Numbered from the stretch's first letter, positions 1-7,413 are shown. The stretch is DNA of 16,319 bases from Epsilonproteobacteria bacterium UBA6211 (GCA_002421845.1 DISL01000073.1:1-16319); one strand, 5' to 3'. Program-made: numbers and translations. Notes: generated from the sequence alone by a model not told the origin.

Positions 1-588
1 ACATTCATCTTATGGATGGGATGGTTTGGATTCAACGGTGGAAGCCAACTAGCTCTTGGAAGCAAAGAAGATATAGATGGAATTGCTTCAGTAATTGCTA
101 GTACAAATATGGGTGCTGCTGCTGGTGCTGTTGCTGCTGCTGTTTTAACTCAACTAATATACAAAAAAGTTGATTTAACTATGGTATTAAACGGTACTTT
201 AGCTGGTCTTGTATCTGTTACTGCTGGTCCTGATCTTGGTATAAACGTAGCTTTAATAGAGGGTTTAATAGGTGGTTTACTTGTAGTACTTGCTATCCCT
301 ATGTTTGATAAACTAAGAATAGATGACCCTGTAGGTGCATTATCTGTTCACTTGGTTGCTGGTATTTGGGGAACTTTAGCTGTAGGTATCTTCAATCCTG
401 AAGTTACATTGATGGCTCAAATAAAAGGTATAGTAATAGTAGGTGTGTTTGTTTTCGTAGCTTCATATATAGTGTGGAAAATACTAGATATGATTGTTGG
501 GCTAAGAGTTGACGAAGAGACTGAAGTAAATGGACTTGATATTGCTGAAACTGGTTTAGAGTGCTATCCAGAGTTCAAAAGAGCATAA
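1..588 (+). CDS. amt: Ammonium channel Amt (C-terminal part, 5' end outside window)
   Basis: This is the last 195 residues of an Amt/Mep/Rh-family ammonium channel in the inner membrane. The reading frame is open from base 1, so the gene starts upstream and the ATG at 16 is internal. Visible family signs are the W-M-G-W-F-G-F-N-G-G-S segment at the window start, several glycine- and alanine-rich transmembrane helices, and a conserved helix containing H-L-V-A-G-I-W-G-T. The cytoplasmic C-terminal tail (G-L-D-I-A-E-T-G then a Y-P-E-F end) is the part that contacts PII proteins and controls gating in this family. The glnK gene follows after 10 bp, and its ribosome binding site (AAGGAG, 587-592) overlaps the amt stop codon, the usual amt-glnK nitrogen-regulated pair. 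Family assignment is secure; transported substrate is by family knowledge. Confidence 0.95.
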   Translation, partial: TFILWMGWFGFNGGSQLALGSKEDIDGIASVIASTNMGAAAGAVAAAVLTQLIYKKVDLTMVLNGTLAGLVSVTAGPDLGINVALIEGLIGGLLVVLAIPMFDKLRIDDPVGALSVHLVAGIWGTLAVGIFNPEVTLMAQIKGIVIVGVFVFVASYIVWKILDMIVGLRVDEETEVNGLDIAETGLECYPEFKRA

Positions 589-598
589 GGAGTAAGCT

Positions 599-937
599 AT
601 GAAAAAAATAGAAGCTATAATCAAACCTTTCAAATTGGAAGATGTAAAAGAGGCTTTAACGGAAGCCGGTATTACAGGGATGACTGTAAGTGATGTAAAA
701 GGTTACGGAAGACAACAAGGTCATAGTGAACTTTACAGAGGTGCGGAGTATATAGTTGATTTTCTTGCTAAAATCAAAATAGAACTAATCGTAAACGATG
801 AAATGGTTGATAGCGTTGTAAATACTATTACAAATGCTGCAAAAACAGGTAAAATCGGTGACGGTAAAATATTTATAATTCCTATAGATAATGTTATCAG
901 AATAAGAACAGGTGAAACTGGTAGCGAAGCGGTATAG
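599..937 (+). CDS. glnK: PII nitrogen regulatory protein GlnK
   Basis: A complete 112-residue PII signal-transduction protein, the standard length. It starts with the family signature M-K-K-I-E-A-I-I-K-P-F-K. The T-loop is intact around residues 36-55, with Tyr51 in the E-L-Y-R-G-A-E-Y context, the residue uridylylated by GlnD in proteobacteria. The ATP-site B-loop T-G-K-I-G-D-G-K lies near residues 83-90, and the I-R-T-G-E C-loop near 103-107. PII trimers bind ATP/ADP and 2-oxoglutarate and plug the Amt channel when nitrogen is plentiful. Adjacency to amt makes GlnK the better name than GlnB, though sequence alone does not separate them. Whether Tyr51 is modified in this organism cannot be judged here. 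Confidence 0.95.
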   Translation: MKKIEAIIKPFKLEDVKEALTEAGITGMTVSDVKGYGRQQGHSELYRGAEYIVDFLAKIKIELIVNDEMVDSVVNTITNAAKTGKIGDGKIFIIPIDNVIRIRTGETGSEAV

Positions 938-959
938 GGTTAGAACTTATATCAACAAG

Positions 960-989
960 GGCGGTGAAAATTATTCATCGCCTTTTTTT
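960..989 (+). terminator. Rho-independent terminator after glnK
   Basis: A 9-bp stem (960-968 with 974-982, one G-T pair) and a 5-nt loop are followed directly by seven T residues (983-989), 22 bp past the glnK stop. This closes the amt-glnK transcript. Confidence 0.9.
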
Positions 990-1177
990 GTATTATTAAA
1001 CATTGTCTTGATAAACTTTTAAAATCTTCTATATGTTATATTATTTTAACACTAATAAATAACTTTCATTTTTTAATATTCATTTATATTTCATATATAG
1101 CCAATTTGTTAAGTTTAAAATAATAATTTGTGTTGTATGATTTTGTTAAATATATTTCATAGGGAGGGTGTTGCATT

Positions 1178-2782
1178 ATGTTTAATTTTGGTAAAACAGA
1201 GGAAGAAAAAGGGCGATTAAATGCAATAGAGGAAAACTTTGCAATTATATCATTTGAGCCAAACGGTACAATATTACATGCCAATAGCAATTTTTTAAAT
1301 GCGTTGGGGTATGGATTGAATGAAGTTGTCGGAAAACACCATAGGATGTTTTGTGACAGGACATATACAAACTCTAAGGAATATACGGAATTTTGGAACA
1401 AATTAGCAAGTGGCGTATCACAAATAGATGAATTTGAAAGATTTAGAAAAGACGGTAGCCCTATTTGGATTCAAGCATCATACACTCCTGTCAAAAATAG
1501 TGACGGTAAAGTAACAAGAGTTATAAAATTTGCTCAAGATATTACCGACTCAAAAAAAGTGATTAATGCAGTTAAGAAATCTATTGACATAGCAAAAACT
1601 GGGATAATGGAACAAAAAATCACTGAATCAACAAAGAACGAAGGGATAGAAGATCTTAAAAATGGTATAAATGAGTTATACCAAATAGTCTCTTCAAAAG
1701 TTAATGGTGATTTGAACAAATTATCAGATGCCCTATCTCATTTTCAAAAGTTGAATTTTACCCATAGGTTGAGCGGAAATTTAGGTGATGTAGCTACCGG
1801 ATTAAATAGTTTAGCAGATATTATCAACAATATGCTAGTAGAAAACAAATCAAACGGTCTTACTCTTGATGAAAGTAGTAATATATTACTTGCAAACGTT
1901 GACAAACTAAACCAAAGCTCAAATGAAGCAGCAGCTTCTTTGGAAGAAACGGCTGCAGCATTAGAAGAGATGACAAGCAACATAAGAAATAACACTGAAA
2001 ATATAGCAAAAATGTCGTCACTATCAAGTAGTGTTACATCTAGTGCAAATAAAGGTGAAAAACTTGCAAATCAAACTACTATTGCTATGGAAGAGATTAA
2101 TACTCAAGTTAGTGCAATAAATGAAGCAATAAGTGTCATAGACCAAATTGCATTCCAAACAAATATTCTTTCACTAAACGCTGCTGTTGAAGCTGCAACT
2201 GCAGGTGAAGCAGGAAAAGGGTTTGCGGTAGTTGCTGCAGAAGTTAGAAATCTAGCTTCAAGAAGTGCAGAAGCAGCAAAAGAGATAAAAGGTATCGTAG
2301 AACGTGCTACATCTAAAGCAAATGAAGGTAAAGCTATAGCAAACGATATGATTCAAGGATATAGTGAACTAAATAAAAATATCTCTCATACCATAACGCT
2401 AATATCTGATATAGAACATGCATCAAAAGAGCAATTACTAGGAATTGAGCAAATCAATGATGCTGTAACACAACTAGACCAACAAACACAACAAAATGCG
2501 ATGGTCGCATCTCAAACCCATGATGTTGCAGTACTAACAGACCAAATAGCTAAACTTGTCGTAAGTAGTGCCGATGAAAAAGAGTTTATAGGGAAACATG
2601 AAGTAAAAGCAAAATCTACAGGATTGTCTTCTTCGCAGGTAAAAGTCCCTCAAGTACATACGAAACCTGTGGCTAAAAAACCCATAGCACCTACTTCAAA
2701 AACAAGTCATACTACTAGTCCAAAAATACAAACGGTGACGCCAAAGGTGCAATCGTCTAATGATGAATGGGAAGCGTTTTAA
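1178..2782 (+). CDS. Soluble PAS-domain methyl-accepting chemotaxis protein
   Basis: A 534-residue chemoreceptor with no hydrophobic segment long enough to span a membrane, so it is predicted to be cytoplasmic. Residues about 15-125 form a PAS domain with the G-K-H-H-R-M-F-C and K-F-A-Q-D-I-T-D motifs seen in BdlA/Aer-type sensors, which often bind heme or flavin. A helical linker (about 130-230) leads to the signalling domain (about 240-465). Its hairpin tip, I-D-Q-I-A-F-Q-T-N-I-L-S-L-N-A-A-V-E-A-A at 321-340, is the conserved CheA/CheW contact. A Lys/Pro/Ser/Thr-rich flexible tail (about 470-528) ends in E-W-E-A-F, matching the x-W-x-x-F pentapeptide that tethers CheR/CheB. The start has a strong purine-rich ribosome binding site (AGGGAGGG, 1161-1168). 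It likely senses redox or an intracellular ligand; the ligand is unknown. It is a single-gene unit after the glnK terminator. Confidence 0.95.
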   Translation: MFNFGKTEEEKGRLNAIEENFAIISFEPNGTILHANSNFLNALGYGLNEVVGKHHRMFCDRTYTNSKEYTEFWNKLASGVSQIDEFERFRKDGSPIWIQASYTPVKNSDGKVTRVIKFAQDITDSKKVINAVKKSIDIAKTGIMEQKITESTKNEGIEDLKNGINELYQIVSSKVNGDLNKLSDALSHFQKLNFTHRLSGNLGDVATGLNSLADIINNMLVENKSNGLTLDESSNILLANVDKLNQSSNEAAASLEETAAALEEMTSNIRNNTENIAKMSSLSSSVTSSANKGEKLANQTTIAMEEINTQVSAINEAISVIDQIAFQTNILSLNAAVEAATAGEAGKGFAVVAAEVRNLASRSAEAAKEIKGIVERATSKANEGKAIANDMIQGYSELNKNISHTITLISDIEHASKEQLLGIEQINDAVTQLDQQTQQNAMVASQTHDVAVLTDQIAKLVVSSADEKEFIGKHEVKAKSTGLSSSQVKVPQVHTKPVAKKPIAPTSKTSHTTSPKIQTVTPKVQSSNDEWEAF

Positions 2783-2801
2783 GTAAGTAATTGGTAAAGT
2801 G

Positions 2802-2831
2802 TATTGGGGAAGAGAAAGTCTGCCCCCAATA
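2802..2831. other. Inverted repeat (hairpin) next to tandem repeat
   Basis: An 8-bp perfect inverted repeat, TATTGGGG (2802-2809) and CCCCAATA (2824-2831), encloses a 14-nt loop, 19 bp after the chemoreceptor stop codon. No T-run follows on either strand, so it is not a standard terminator. Its right arm runs into the 8-bp tandem repeat and shares its CCAATA core, so the hairpin and the repeat may have a common origin. Confidence 0.55.
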
Positions 2832-2878
2832 TACCAATATACCAATATACCAATATACCAATATACCAATATACCAAT
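2831..2878. repeat. 8-bp tandem repeat, six copies
   Basis: Six perfect head-to-tail copies of ATACCAAT occupy 2831-2878, preceded by a degenerate partial copy (CCCCCAAT, 2823-2830). The array lies between the chemoreceptor stop (2782) and the 3' end of the tRNA cluster (2954). Perfect short repeats like this expand and contract by slipped-strand replication, so copy number probably differs between strains. It is intergenic and no coding frame crosses it. The function, if any, is unknown. Confidence 0.95.
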
Positions 2879-2953
2879 TACAAAATAATTGAGTTTAGAA
2901 TGAGATTTTGTTGAAGTTTGTAAGATATGTTTGGATTGTATTAGATATGTATA

Positions 2954-3041
2954 TGGCAGAGGGCAAGGGATTCGAACCCTCGGAGGCTCTCACCTCGCCG
3001 GTTTTCAAGACCGGTGCTTTCAACCGCTCAGCCAACCCTCT
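2954..3041 (-). tRNA. tRNA-Ser (anticodon TGA)
   Basis: Read on the minus strand, this is an 88-nt type II tRNA with a long variable arm. The anticodon loop C-T-T-G-A-A-A gives anticodon TGA, decoding UCA-type serine codons. The acceptor stem AGAGGGT pairs with GCCCTCT (one T-G pair), the T-arm GAGGGTTCGAATCCCTT is canonical, and the 3' CCA is encoded in the genome. It is the last gene of a four-tRNA transcript. Confidence 0.96.
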
Positions 3042-3066
3042 ACAATAAAAAATGGCGATAAGCCAA

Positions 3067-3140
3067 TGGAGGCGACACCCGGATTCGAACCGGGGATAGA
3101 AGCTTTGCAGGCTCCGGCCTTACCACTTGGCGATGTCGCC
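3067..3140 (-). tRNA. tRNA-Cys (anticodon GCA)
   Basis: A 74-nt minus-strand tRNA. The acceptor stem GGCGACA pairs with TGTCGCC, the anticodon loop C-T-G-C-A-A-A gives GCA, the T-loop TTCGAAT is canonical, and CCA is genome-encoded. It lies 25 bp upstream (in transcription terms) of tRNA-Ser. Confidence 0.97.
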
Positions 3141-3170
3141 GATTATCAAATTTTATTAACACCAAATTTA

Positions 3171-3257
3171 TGGTGCGAATGGTGAGAATCGAACTCACAC
3201 TCCGAAACCGGAACAGGATTTTAAGTCCTGCGCGTCTACCTATTCCGCCACACTCGC
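3171..3257 (-). tRNA. tRNA-Leu (anticodon TAA)
   Basis: An 87-nt type II minus-strand tRNA with a long variable arm. The anticodon stem CAGGA/TCCTG encloses a loop with anticodon TAA, decoding UUA, the leucine codon favoured in AT-rich genomes. The acceptor stem GCGAGTG pairs with CATTCGC apart from one mismatch next to the T-arm, and CCA is encoded. Confidence 0.95.
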
Positions 3258-3275
3258 AAAAATGAAGAAAGCTTA

Positions 3276-3350
<75 letters not shown>

Positions 3351-3388
3351 AACACACTTTTAAGTGCTTTCATCAAATTTGGACTGGA

Positions 3389-3417
3389 ATTATAGCAAAA
3401 AAAATTTTAAATGTAAA
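3389..3417 (-). promoter_or_regulatory. Sigma70-type promoter of the tRNA cluster
   Basis: On the minus strand there is a -35 TTTACA (3412-3417), a 17-bp A/T-rich spacer, and a perfect -10 TATAAT (3389-3394). Transcription should start near 3382 and run through tRNA-Gly, -Leu, -Cys and -Ser. A/T tracts upstream of the -35 could act as an UP element. This near-consensus promoter fits a stable-RNA operon. Confidence 0.85.
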
Positions 3418-3486
3418 GGGTTTTTTACAAAAAAATATATATTTTTCTAAATTTCTTTTAAAATCATCTTTTTATAAGTTGTTTGG

Positions 3487-3492
3487 TATAAT
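3487..3492 (+). promoter_or_regulatory. -10 element of the ilvD promoter
   Basis: A perfect TATAAT lies 37 bp before the ilvD start codon, divergent from the tRNA promoter. No clear -35 hexamer sits 16-18 bp upstream, only T-rich DNA, which is common in Campylobacterota sigma70 promoters. The inferred leader is about 30 nt with a modest AAAGG ribosome binding site, so there is no room for an attenuator. Confidence 0.65.
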
Positions 3493-3529
3493 TAAGGACA
3501 ATTTTTTAAAAGTAATATAAAGGTAATAT

Positions 3530-5218
3530 ATGAGAAGTGATGAAGTAAAAAAAGGGCATAACAGAACCCCTCATAGAAGTTTGTTTAGAGCTACGGGCTT
3601 AAAAGATGAAGATTTTGATAAACCGTTTATCGGTGTTGCAAACTCTTTTATAGAGATAATCCCTGGGCATTTTTTCTTAGATAAAGTAAGTGACATTATA
3701 AAAGAAGAGATAAGAAATGCAGGTTGTGTACCTTTTGAGTTCAATACAATCGGTGTAGATGACGGTATAGCAATGGGACATGACGGTATGCTTTTTTCTC
3801 TCCCTTCAAGAGAAATCATAGCAAATTCTATAGAAACTGTTATAAATGCACACAAGCTTGATGCAATGATAGCTATTCCAAACTGTGATAAGATAGTTCC
3901 TGGAATGATAATGGGTGCATTAAGAGTAGATGTTCCTACAGTTTTCGTAAGCGGTGGACCTATGGCAAAAGGTTACACAAAAGACGGTACACCTATCGAC
4001 TTAGCTACTGCATTTGAAGCGGTAGGTAAATATGAAGCGGGTCAAATAAGTGTAGATGAACTAAAAGATATAGAATGTAATGCGTGTCCAAGCGGTGGAA
4101 GCTGTAGCGGTATGTTTACGGCAAACTCTATGAATACGTTGATGGAGGCCATGGGGATAGCACTACCTGGAAACGGTACTATTTTGGCATTGACACCTGA
4201 GAGGGAAGAGCTTTATAGAAAAGCTGCTAGAAGAATATGTGAAATAGCAAAAAGTAAAGAGCTAACTCAAAAATTCAAACTAAGAAATATATTAAATGAA
4301 AATGCCGTAAGAAATGCTTTTGCTGTAGATATGGCAATGGGTGGAAGTTCAAATACTGTTTTACATATGTTGGCTATTGCAAAAGAGGCTGGAGTTAATT
4401 TTGAATTAAGTGATATAAATGCAATAAGCAAAAGAGTATCACATATAGCAAAAATCTCTCCAAGTTTAAGTACTGTTCATATGGAAGATATAAATAAAGC
4501 AGGTGGCGTAAATGCTGTAATGAAAGAGATGAGCAAACGTGGTGATGATATACTACTTGACAATCTTACTATTAGTGGTGAAAGCGTTTTGGAAAAAATC
4601 AAAGATGCATATATCAAAGATACAAATATTATCCACACTATAGACAATCCATACTCAGCCGTTGGCGGTCTAGCTATACTTTACGGTAACCTAGCAGAAC
4701 AAGGTGCTGTTATCAAAACAGCAGGTATTACGGGTAGTAGAGTGTTTACTGGTCGTGCTGTATGTTTTGACGGTCAGCCTGAAGCAATTATGGGTATTAC
4801 AAGCGGTAAAGTAAAAGCCGGAGATGTTGTAGTAATAAGATATGAAGGTCCAAGGGGAGGTCCAGGGATGCAAGAGATGCTTGCACCTACAAGCTTAATC
4901 ATGGGTATGGGACTCGGTGATAAAGTAGCACTTATTACAGACGGTAGATTTAGCGGTGCAACAAGAGGTGCAAGTATAGGTCACGTTTCACCTGAAGCTG
5001 CTGAAGGCGGTATGATAGGTTTACTTCAAGATGGAGATGAGATACATATAGATGTTGATCAATATATTTTACAAGTAAATTTAAGTGATGAAGAGATTGC
5101 AAAAAGAAAAGCAACATTCAAACCAGTAGTAAAACCTCTAAAATCAAGATGGTTAGGTCAATATAGATCACTAGTTACAAATGCAAGTAGTGGTGCTATT
5201 TTAAAATCAGAACTATAA
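3530..5218 (+). CDS. ilvD: Dihydroxy-acid dehydratase
   Basis: A complete 562-residue IlvD, normal family length. The enzyme dehydrates 2,3-dihydroxy-isovalerate and 2,3-dihydroxy-3-methylvalerate to the 2-keto acids, the third step of valine and isoleucine synthesis (also feeding leucine and pantothenate), in the cytosol. Signature features are N-S-F-x-E-I-I-P-G-H near residues 38-47, the first iron-sulfur cysteine in P-N-C-D-K (Cys119), the second motif C-P-S-G-G-S-C-S-G-M (186-195, with Cys192 at the usual ligand position), and the C-terminal D-G-R-F-S-G-A-T-R-G active-site loop with P-E-A-A-E-G-G. The N-S-F segment has no cysteine, as in Escherichia coli-type enzymes, but I would not assign cluster type from this. 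The gene has its own promoter and terminator and stands alone. Confidence 0.97.
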   Translation: MRSDEVKKGHNRTPHRSLFRATGLKDEDFDKPFIGVANSFIEIIPGHFFLDKVSDIIKEEIRNAGCVPFEFNTIGVDDGIAMGHDGMLFSLPSREIIANSIETVINAHKLDAMIAIPNCDKIVPGMIMGALRVDVPTVFVSGGPMAKGYTKDGTPIDLATAFEAVGKYEAGQISVDELKDIECNACPSGGSCSGMFTANSMNTLMEAMGIALPGNGTILALTPEREELYRKAARRICEIAKSKELTQKFKLRNILNENAVRNAFAVDMAMGGSSNTVLHMLAIAKEAGVNFELSDINAISKRVSHIAKISPSLSTVHMEDINKAGGVNAVMKEMSKRGDDILLDNLTISGESVLEKIKDAYIKDTNIIHTIDNPYSAVGGLAILYGNLAEQGAVIKTAGITGSRVFTGRAVCFDGQPEAIMGITSGKVKAGDVVVIRYEGPRGGPGMQEMLAPTSLIMGMGLGDKVALITDGRFSGATRGASIGHVSPEAAEGGMIGLLQDGDEIHIDVDQYILQVNLSDEEIAKRKATFKPVVKPLKSRWLGQYRSLVTNASSGAILKSEL

Positions 5219-5251
5219 AAAAAGGTTGGCTGTCTTAGCCAACCTTTTTTA
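5219..5251. terminator. Bidirectional Rho-independent terminator between ilvD and rhodanese gene
   Basis: An 8-bp GC-bearing stem, GGTTGGCT (5224-5231) with AGCCAACC (5237-5244), and a 5-nt loop are flanked by an A-run on the left and a T-run on the right. It therefore works on both strands and serves the convergent genes ilvD (+) and the rhodanese gene (-). Confidence 0.92.
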
Positions 5252-5272
5252 TTATTTGTAGTTAAATAAAAA

Positions 5273-5800
5273 TTATTTATTGTAGCAGTGTTGAGCTTTG
5301 TACTCACCGAATTTCAAACCGCTTCCACTTTTGTCATTTGACATAGAGTAGTTTGTAACTACAGGATTACATTTGTCTATCCATTGATAAATATCAAAAA
5401 TTTTCACTTGATTAAAGCCCATTTTTCTGAATGTTTCAGCCTCTATAGATGCTCTTGCAGCAGAGTTACAAACAACTATCATATTAGGTTTGATAAAATT
5501 ACCTTCCATATCAAGAACAAAGTTCTCTAGTGCAACTTCCGGTGATTCTCTACCAATTCTAACACTCCCTTTGATTTGAGCAGCTGACCACTCTTCCATA
5601 GTTCTAACATCCGCAACAACCCAGTCTTTTGCTTCTAAAGCAGCCTTTACCTCATCTATAGTAGCATACGTACCGTTTTTTTTGTTTTCAGCTTGAAGCT
5701 CTTTTGTAAGAGATTTATAATCTTTAAACTTTGCTTCACTAGCAAAACCACAACTTAATAATAACGAACTAACAACCAATGCACTTGCAATTTTTTTCAT
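5273..5800 (-). CDS. Exported rhodanese-like protein
   Basis: A 175-residue protein with an N-terminal export signal and a single rhodanese domain. The signal (residues 1-20) has a hydrophobic core ending L-L-S-C-G, so Cys17 could be a lipoprotein cysteine; cleavage after G-F-A is the alternative. The domain carries V-A-D-V-R (62-66), W-S-A-A-Q-I-K-G-S (71-79) and the active-site loop V-C-N-S-A-A-R-A with catalytic Cys111 and Arg116. Rhodaneses carry a persulfide on this cysteine and move sulfane sulfur to cyanide, thiols or protein acceptors. A periplasmic one in this lineage may take part in sulfur or thiosulfate handling, but the acceptor is unknown. Two further cysteines (144 and 172) lie in the C-terminal part. 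It is a monocistronic gene with ribosome binding site AAGGGGA (5808-5814). Confidence 0.88.
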   Translation of the reverse strand: MKKIASALVVSSLLLSCGFASEAKFKDYKSLTKELQAENKKNGTYATIDEVKAALEAKDWVVADVRTMEEWSAAQIKGSVRIGRESPEVALENFVLDMEGNFIKPNMIVVCNSAARASIEAETFRKMGFNQVKIFDIYQWIDKCNPVVTNYSMSNDKSGSGLKFGEYKAQHCYNK

Positions 5801-5838
5801 CTCAACATCCCCTTTATTATAATTAAAAATTATGAAGA

Positions 5839-5844
5839 ATTATA
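5839..5844 (-). promoter_or_regulatory. -10 element of the rhodanese gene
   Basis: TATAAT on the minus strand lies 38 bp upstream of the rhodanese start codon. A second TATAAT (5816-5821) is too close to the ribosome binding site to be the main promoter. No good -35 hexamer is apparent. Confidence 0.5.
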
Positions 5845-5885
5845 AGCTAAATATTCTTAATCAATTATTATTTTCCAAACATTTT

Positions 5886-5903
5886 TTATTATATGAATAA
5901 TAA
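5886..5903. promoter_or_regulatory. Perfect 7-4-7 inverted repeat upstream of mqnP (candidate operator)
   Basis: TTATTAT, four bases, then ATAATAA form a perfect inverted repeat that ends one base before the presumed -35 element of mqnP. Position and symmetry fit an operator, possibly for the TetR-family regulator encoded second in this operon. It is entirely A/T in its arms, so chance occurrence in AT-rich DNA is not excluded. Confidence 0.4.
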
Positions 5904-5904
5904 G

Positions 5905-5934
5905 CTGACGTTATAAGCATATTTTTGATAAAAT
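5905..5934 (+). promoter_or_regulatory. Promoter of the mqnP-tetR-hydrogenase operon, possibly leaderless
   Basis: CTGACG (5905-5910) and TAAAAT (5929-5934) are separated by 18 bp. Seven bases downstream puts the transcription start at about 5941, beside the mqnP ATG at 5942. No Shine-Dalgarno sequence precedes that ATG, so a leaderless or near-leaderless mRNA is predicted. Confidence 0.45.
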
Positions 5935-5941
5935 ACAATTT

Positions 5942-6802
5942 ATGAACACATTTATACAAAAACTAAAAGATTTCAACGAGTTGGTAGCATTTAGCCACTC
6001 TATTTTTTCATTACCTTTTATATTTATCGCTATGGTAGTTTCGGCAAACGGTTGGTTTGGATGGAAGTTACTAATATTAGGGTTATTTGCAGCCCTTAGT
6101 GCAAGAAATTTTGCTATGGGACTAAATAGATATTTAGACAGAGATATAGATGCACTAAATCCAAGAACTATCAATCGACCGAGTGTTGATGGGCGTGTAA
6201 AAGCAGAACATATACTAACATTTACTATTTTAAACGCTTCTATTTTTGTATTAGTTGCTTATTTTGTAAACAACCTTGCATTTATCCTTAGCATCCCTAT
6301 TTTATTTATCATAGGTAGCTACTCTTATTTTAAAAGATTTAGCTTTTTGGCTCATATTATACTTGGGGTCTCTTTGGCTCTTGCCCCTTTGGCAGGTGTT
6401 GTAGCGGTAAGTGAAACTATTTATTTATGGACGATTTATCTAAGTATCGGTGTTATGTTTTGGGTAGCTGGGTTTGATTTGCTTTACTCTTTACAAGATA
6501 TTGATGTGGATAAAGAACTAGGGCTTCACTCTATTCCATCTAAATTCGGGGCTAAAAATACATTTCTTATCTCAAAGATATTTCATACTTTGACTGTAGT
6601 TTTTTGGCTATTATTTGTAATAGAAGCTAATTTAGATATTTTTGCATATATTGCCGTAATATTCGGTGCATTGATGCTAAGTTATGAACACTATTTGGTA
6701 AATAAAGATTTCCGCAAGATAGACCGTGCATTTTTTACGGTAAACGGTTATTTGGGGATTGTATTTTTTATTTGTATCGTTATTGATATTTTTATAGGAT
6801 AA
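5942..6802 (+). CDS. mqnP: UbiA-family menaquinone prenyltransferase (MqnP type)
   Basis: A 286-residue integral membrane prenyltransferase with about eight hydrophobic helices. It has both Asp-rich motifs that bind Mg-polyprenyl diphosphate: N-R-Y-L-D-R-D-I-D at residues 62-70 and D-L-L-Y-S-L-Q-D-I-D-V-D at 179-190. The N-terminus (F-N-E-L-V-A-F-S-H-S-I-F-S-L-P-F) and the G-L-H-S-I-P segment match the UbiA subgroup used in the futalosine menaquinone route, the route of Campylobacterota, rather than MenA. It would attach the prenyl tail to the aromatic precursor of menaquinone, the electron acceptor of the uptake hydrogenase. It opens a tight operon: tetR starts 4 bp after its stop. No ribosome binding site precedes the ATG. 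UbiA acting on 4-hydroxybenzoate is less likely. Confidence 0.88.
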   Translation: MNTFIQKLKDFNELVAFSHSIFSLPFIFIAMVVSANGWFGWKLLILGLFAALSARNFAMGLNRYLDRDIDALNPRTINRPSVDGRVKAEHILTFTILNASIFVLVAYFVNNLAFILSIPILFIIGSYSYFKRFSFLAHIILGVSLALAPLAGVVAVSETIYLWTIYLSIGVMFWVAGFDLLYSLQDIDVDKELGLHSIPSKFGAKNTFLISKIFHTLTVVFWLLFVIEANLDIFAYIAVIFGALMLSYEHYLVNKDFRKIDRAFFTVNGYLGIVFFICIVIDIFIG

Positions 6803-6806
6803 TCAA

Positions 6807-7394
6807 ATGCCACAAAAAAGATTAACAAAAAAAGAGCAGATTATGAATGCTGCACTGGAGCTTTTTGCCCTCAAAGGTTTTTATACTACTACCATACCGG
6901 ATATTGCAAATGCACTGAAAATGAGTGTCGGCAATATGTACAACTACTTCAAATCAAAAGATATTTTGGCAAAAGAGATTATTAAGTATATCTCCGTCTA
7001 TCTAGGTGAAAAACTAAAAGAGATAAACGAACAAGATATTTCAACAAAAGAAAAAACAAAAAAAATAGTCATTATGTATTTTGATATAGCCAAATCAAGA
7101 CCTGAAATGATTGATTACTTTTTGAGAGTTTATCTATCAAACAGAGAGGTTTTCAAAGACGGTTGCGAAGGAATGGCTTGTGTTAGTGAATTTGTAACAG
7201 AGATTATGATATTTTTTGAAGAGGGTGTACAAAAAGGGGAACTAAAAAATCAAGATTTTTTTAGTGCATTCGGTCTTTTTATGGGATACCTCGGTGGAAT
7301 GGTATTTTTAAACGGTGAGAAAATACTACCTAACAAACTTGATTTTTATGTGGAAGATATAGCAGACAATATATACAACGCTCTCAAAAAATAA
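6807..7394 (+). CDS. TetR/AcrR-family transcriptional regulator
   Basis: A 195-residue one-component regulator. The N-terminal DNA-binding domain is clear (residues about 6-52): A-A-L-E-L-F-A-L-K-G-F-Y-T-T-T-I, then the helix-turn-helix I-P-D-I-A-N-A-L-K-M-S-V-G-N-M-Y-N-Y-F-K. The rest is the helical ligand-binding and dimer domain, not similar enough to any named member for me to assign a ligand. It has only two cysteines, Cys120 and Cys125, close together in the ligand domain (G-C-E-G-M-A-C), a possible redox or metal switch. It sits 4 bp after mqnP and 19 bp before the HupU-like gene, so it is cotranscribed with both and probably regulates this operon and perhaps the hydABC promoter. That target assignment is inference. 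Confidence 0.9.
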   Translation: MPQKRLTKKEQIMNAALELFALKGFYTTTIPDIANALKMSVGNMYNYFKSKDILAKEIIKYISVYLGEKLKEINEQDISTKEKTKKIVIMYFDIAKSRPEMIDYFLRVYLSNREVFKDGCEGMACVSEFVTEIMIFFEEGVQKGELKNQDFFSAFGLFMGYLGGMVFLNGEKILPNKLDFYVEDIADNIYNALKK

Positions 7395-7413
7395 CTTCAA
7401 AAAAGGTGAATCA

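Noticed and set aside
2823..2878. Possible CRISPR array
   Set aside because: The unit is 8 bp with no spacers; it is a simple tandem repeat.
3045..3065. Terminator-like TGGC-TTATC-GCCA with a T-run on the minus strand between tRNA-Cys and tRNA-Ser
   Set aside because: The stem is only 4 bp; too weak to call, and it would cut tRNA-Ser off from its only visible promoter.
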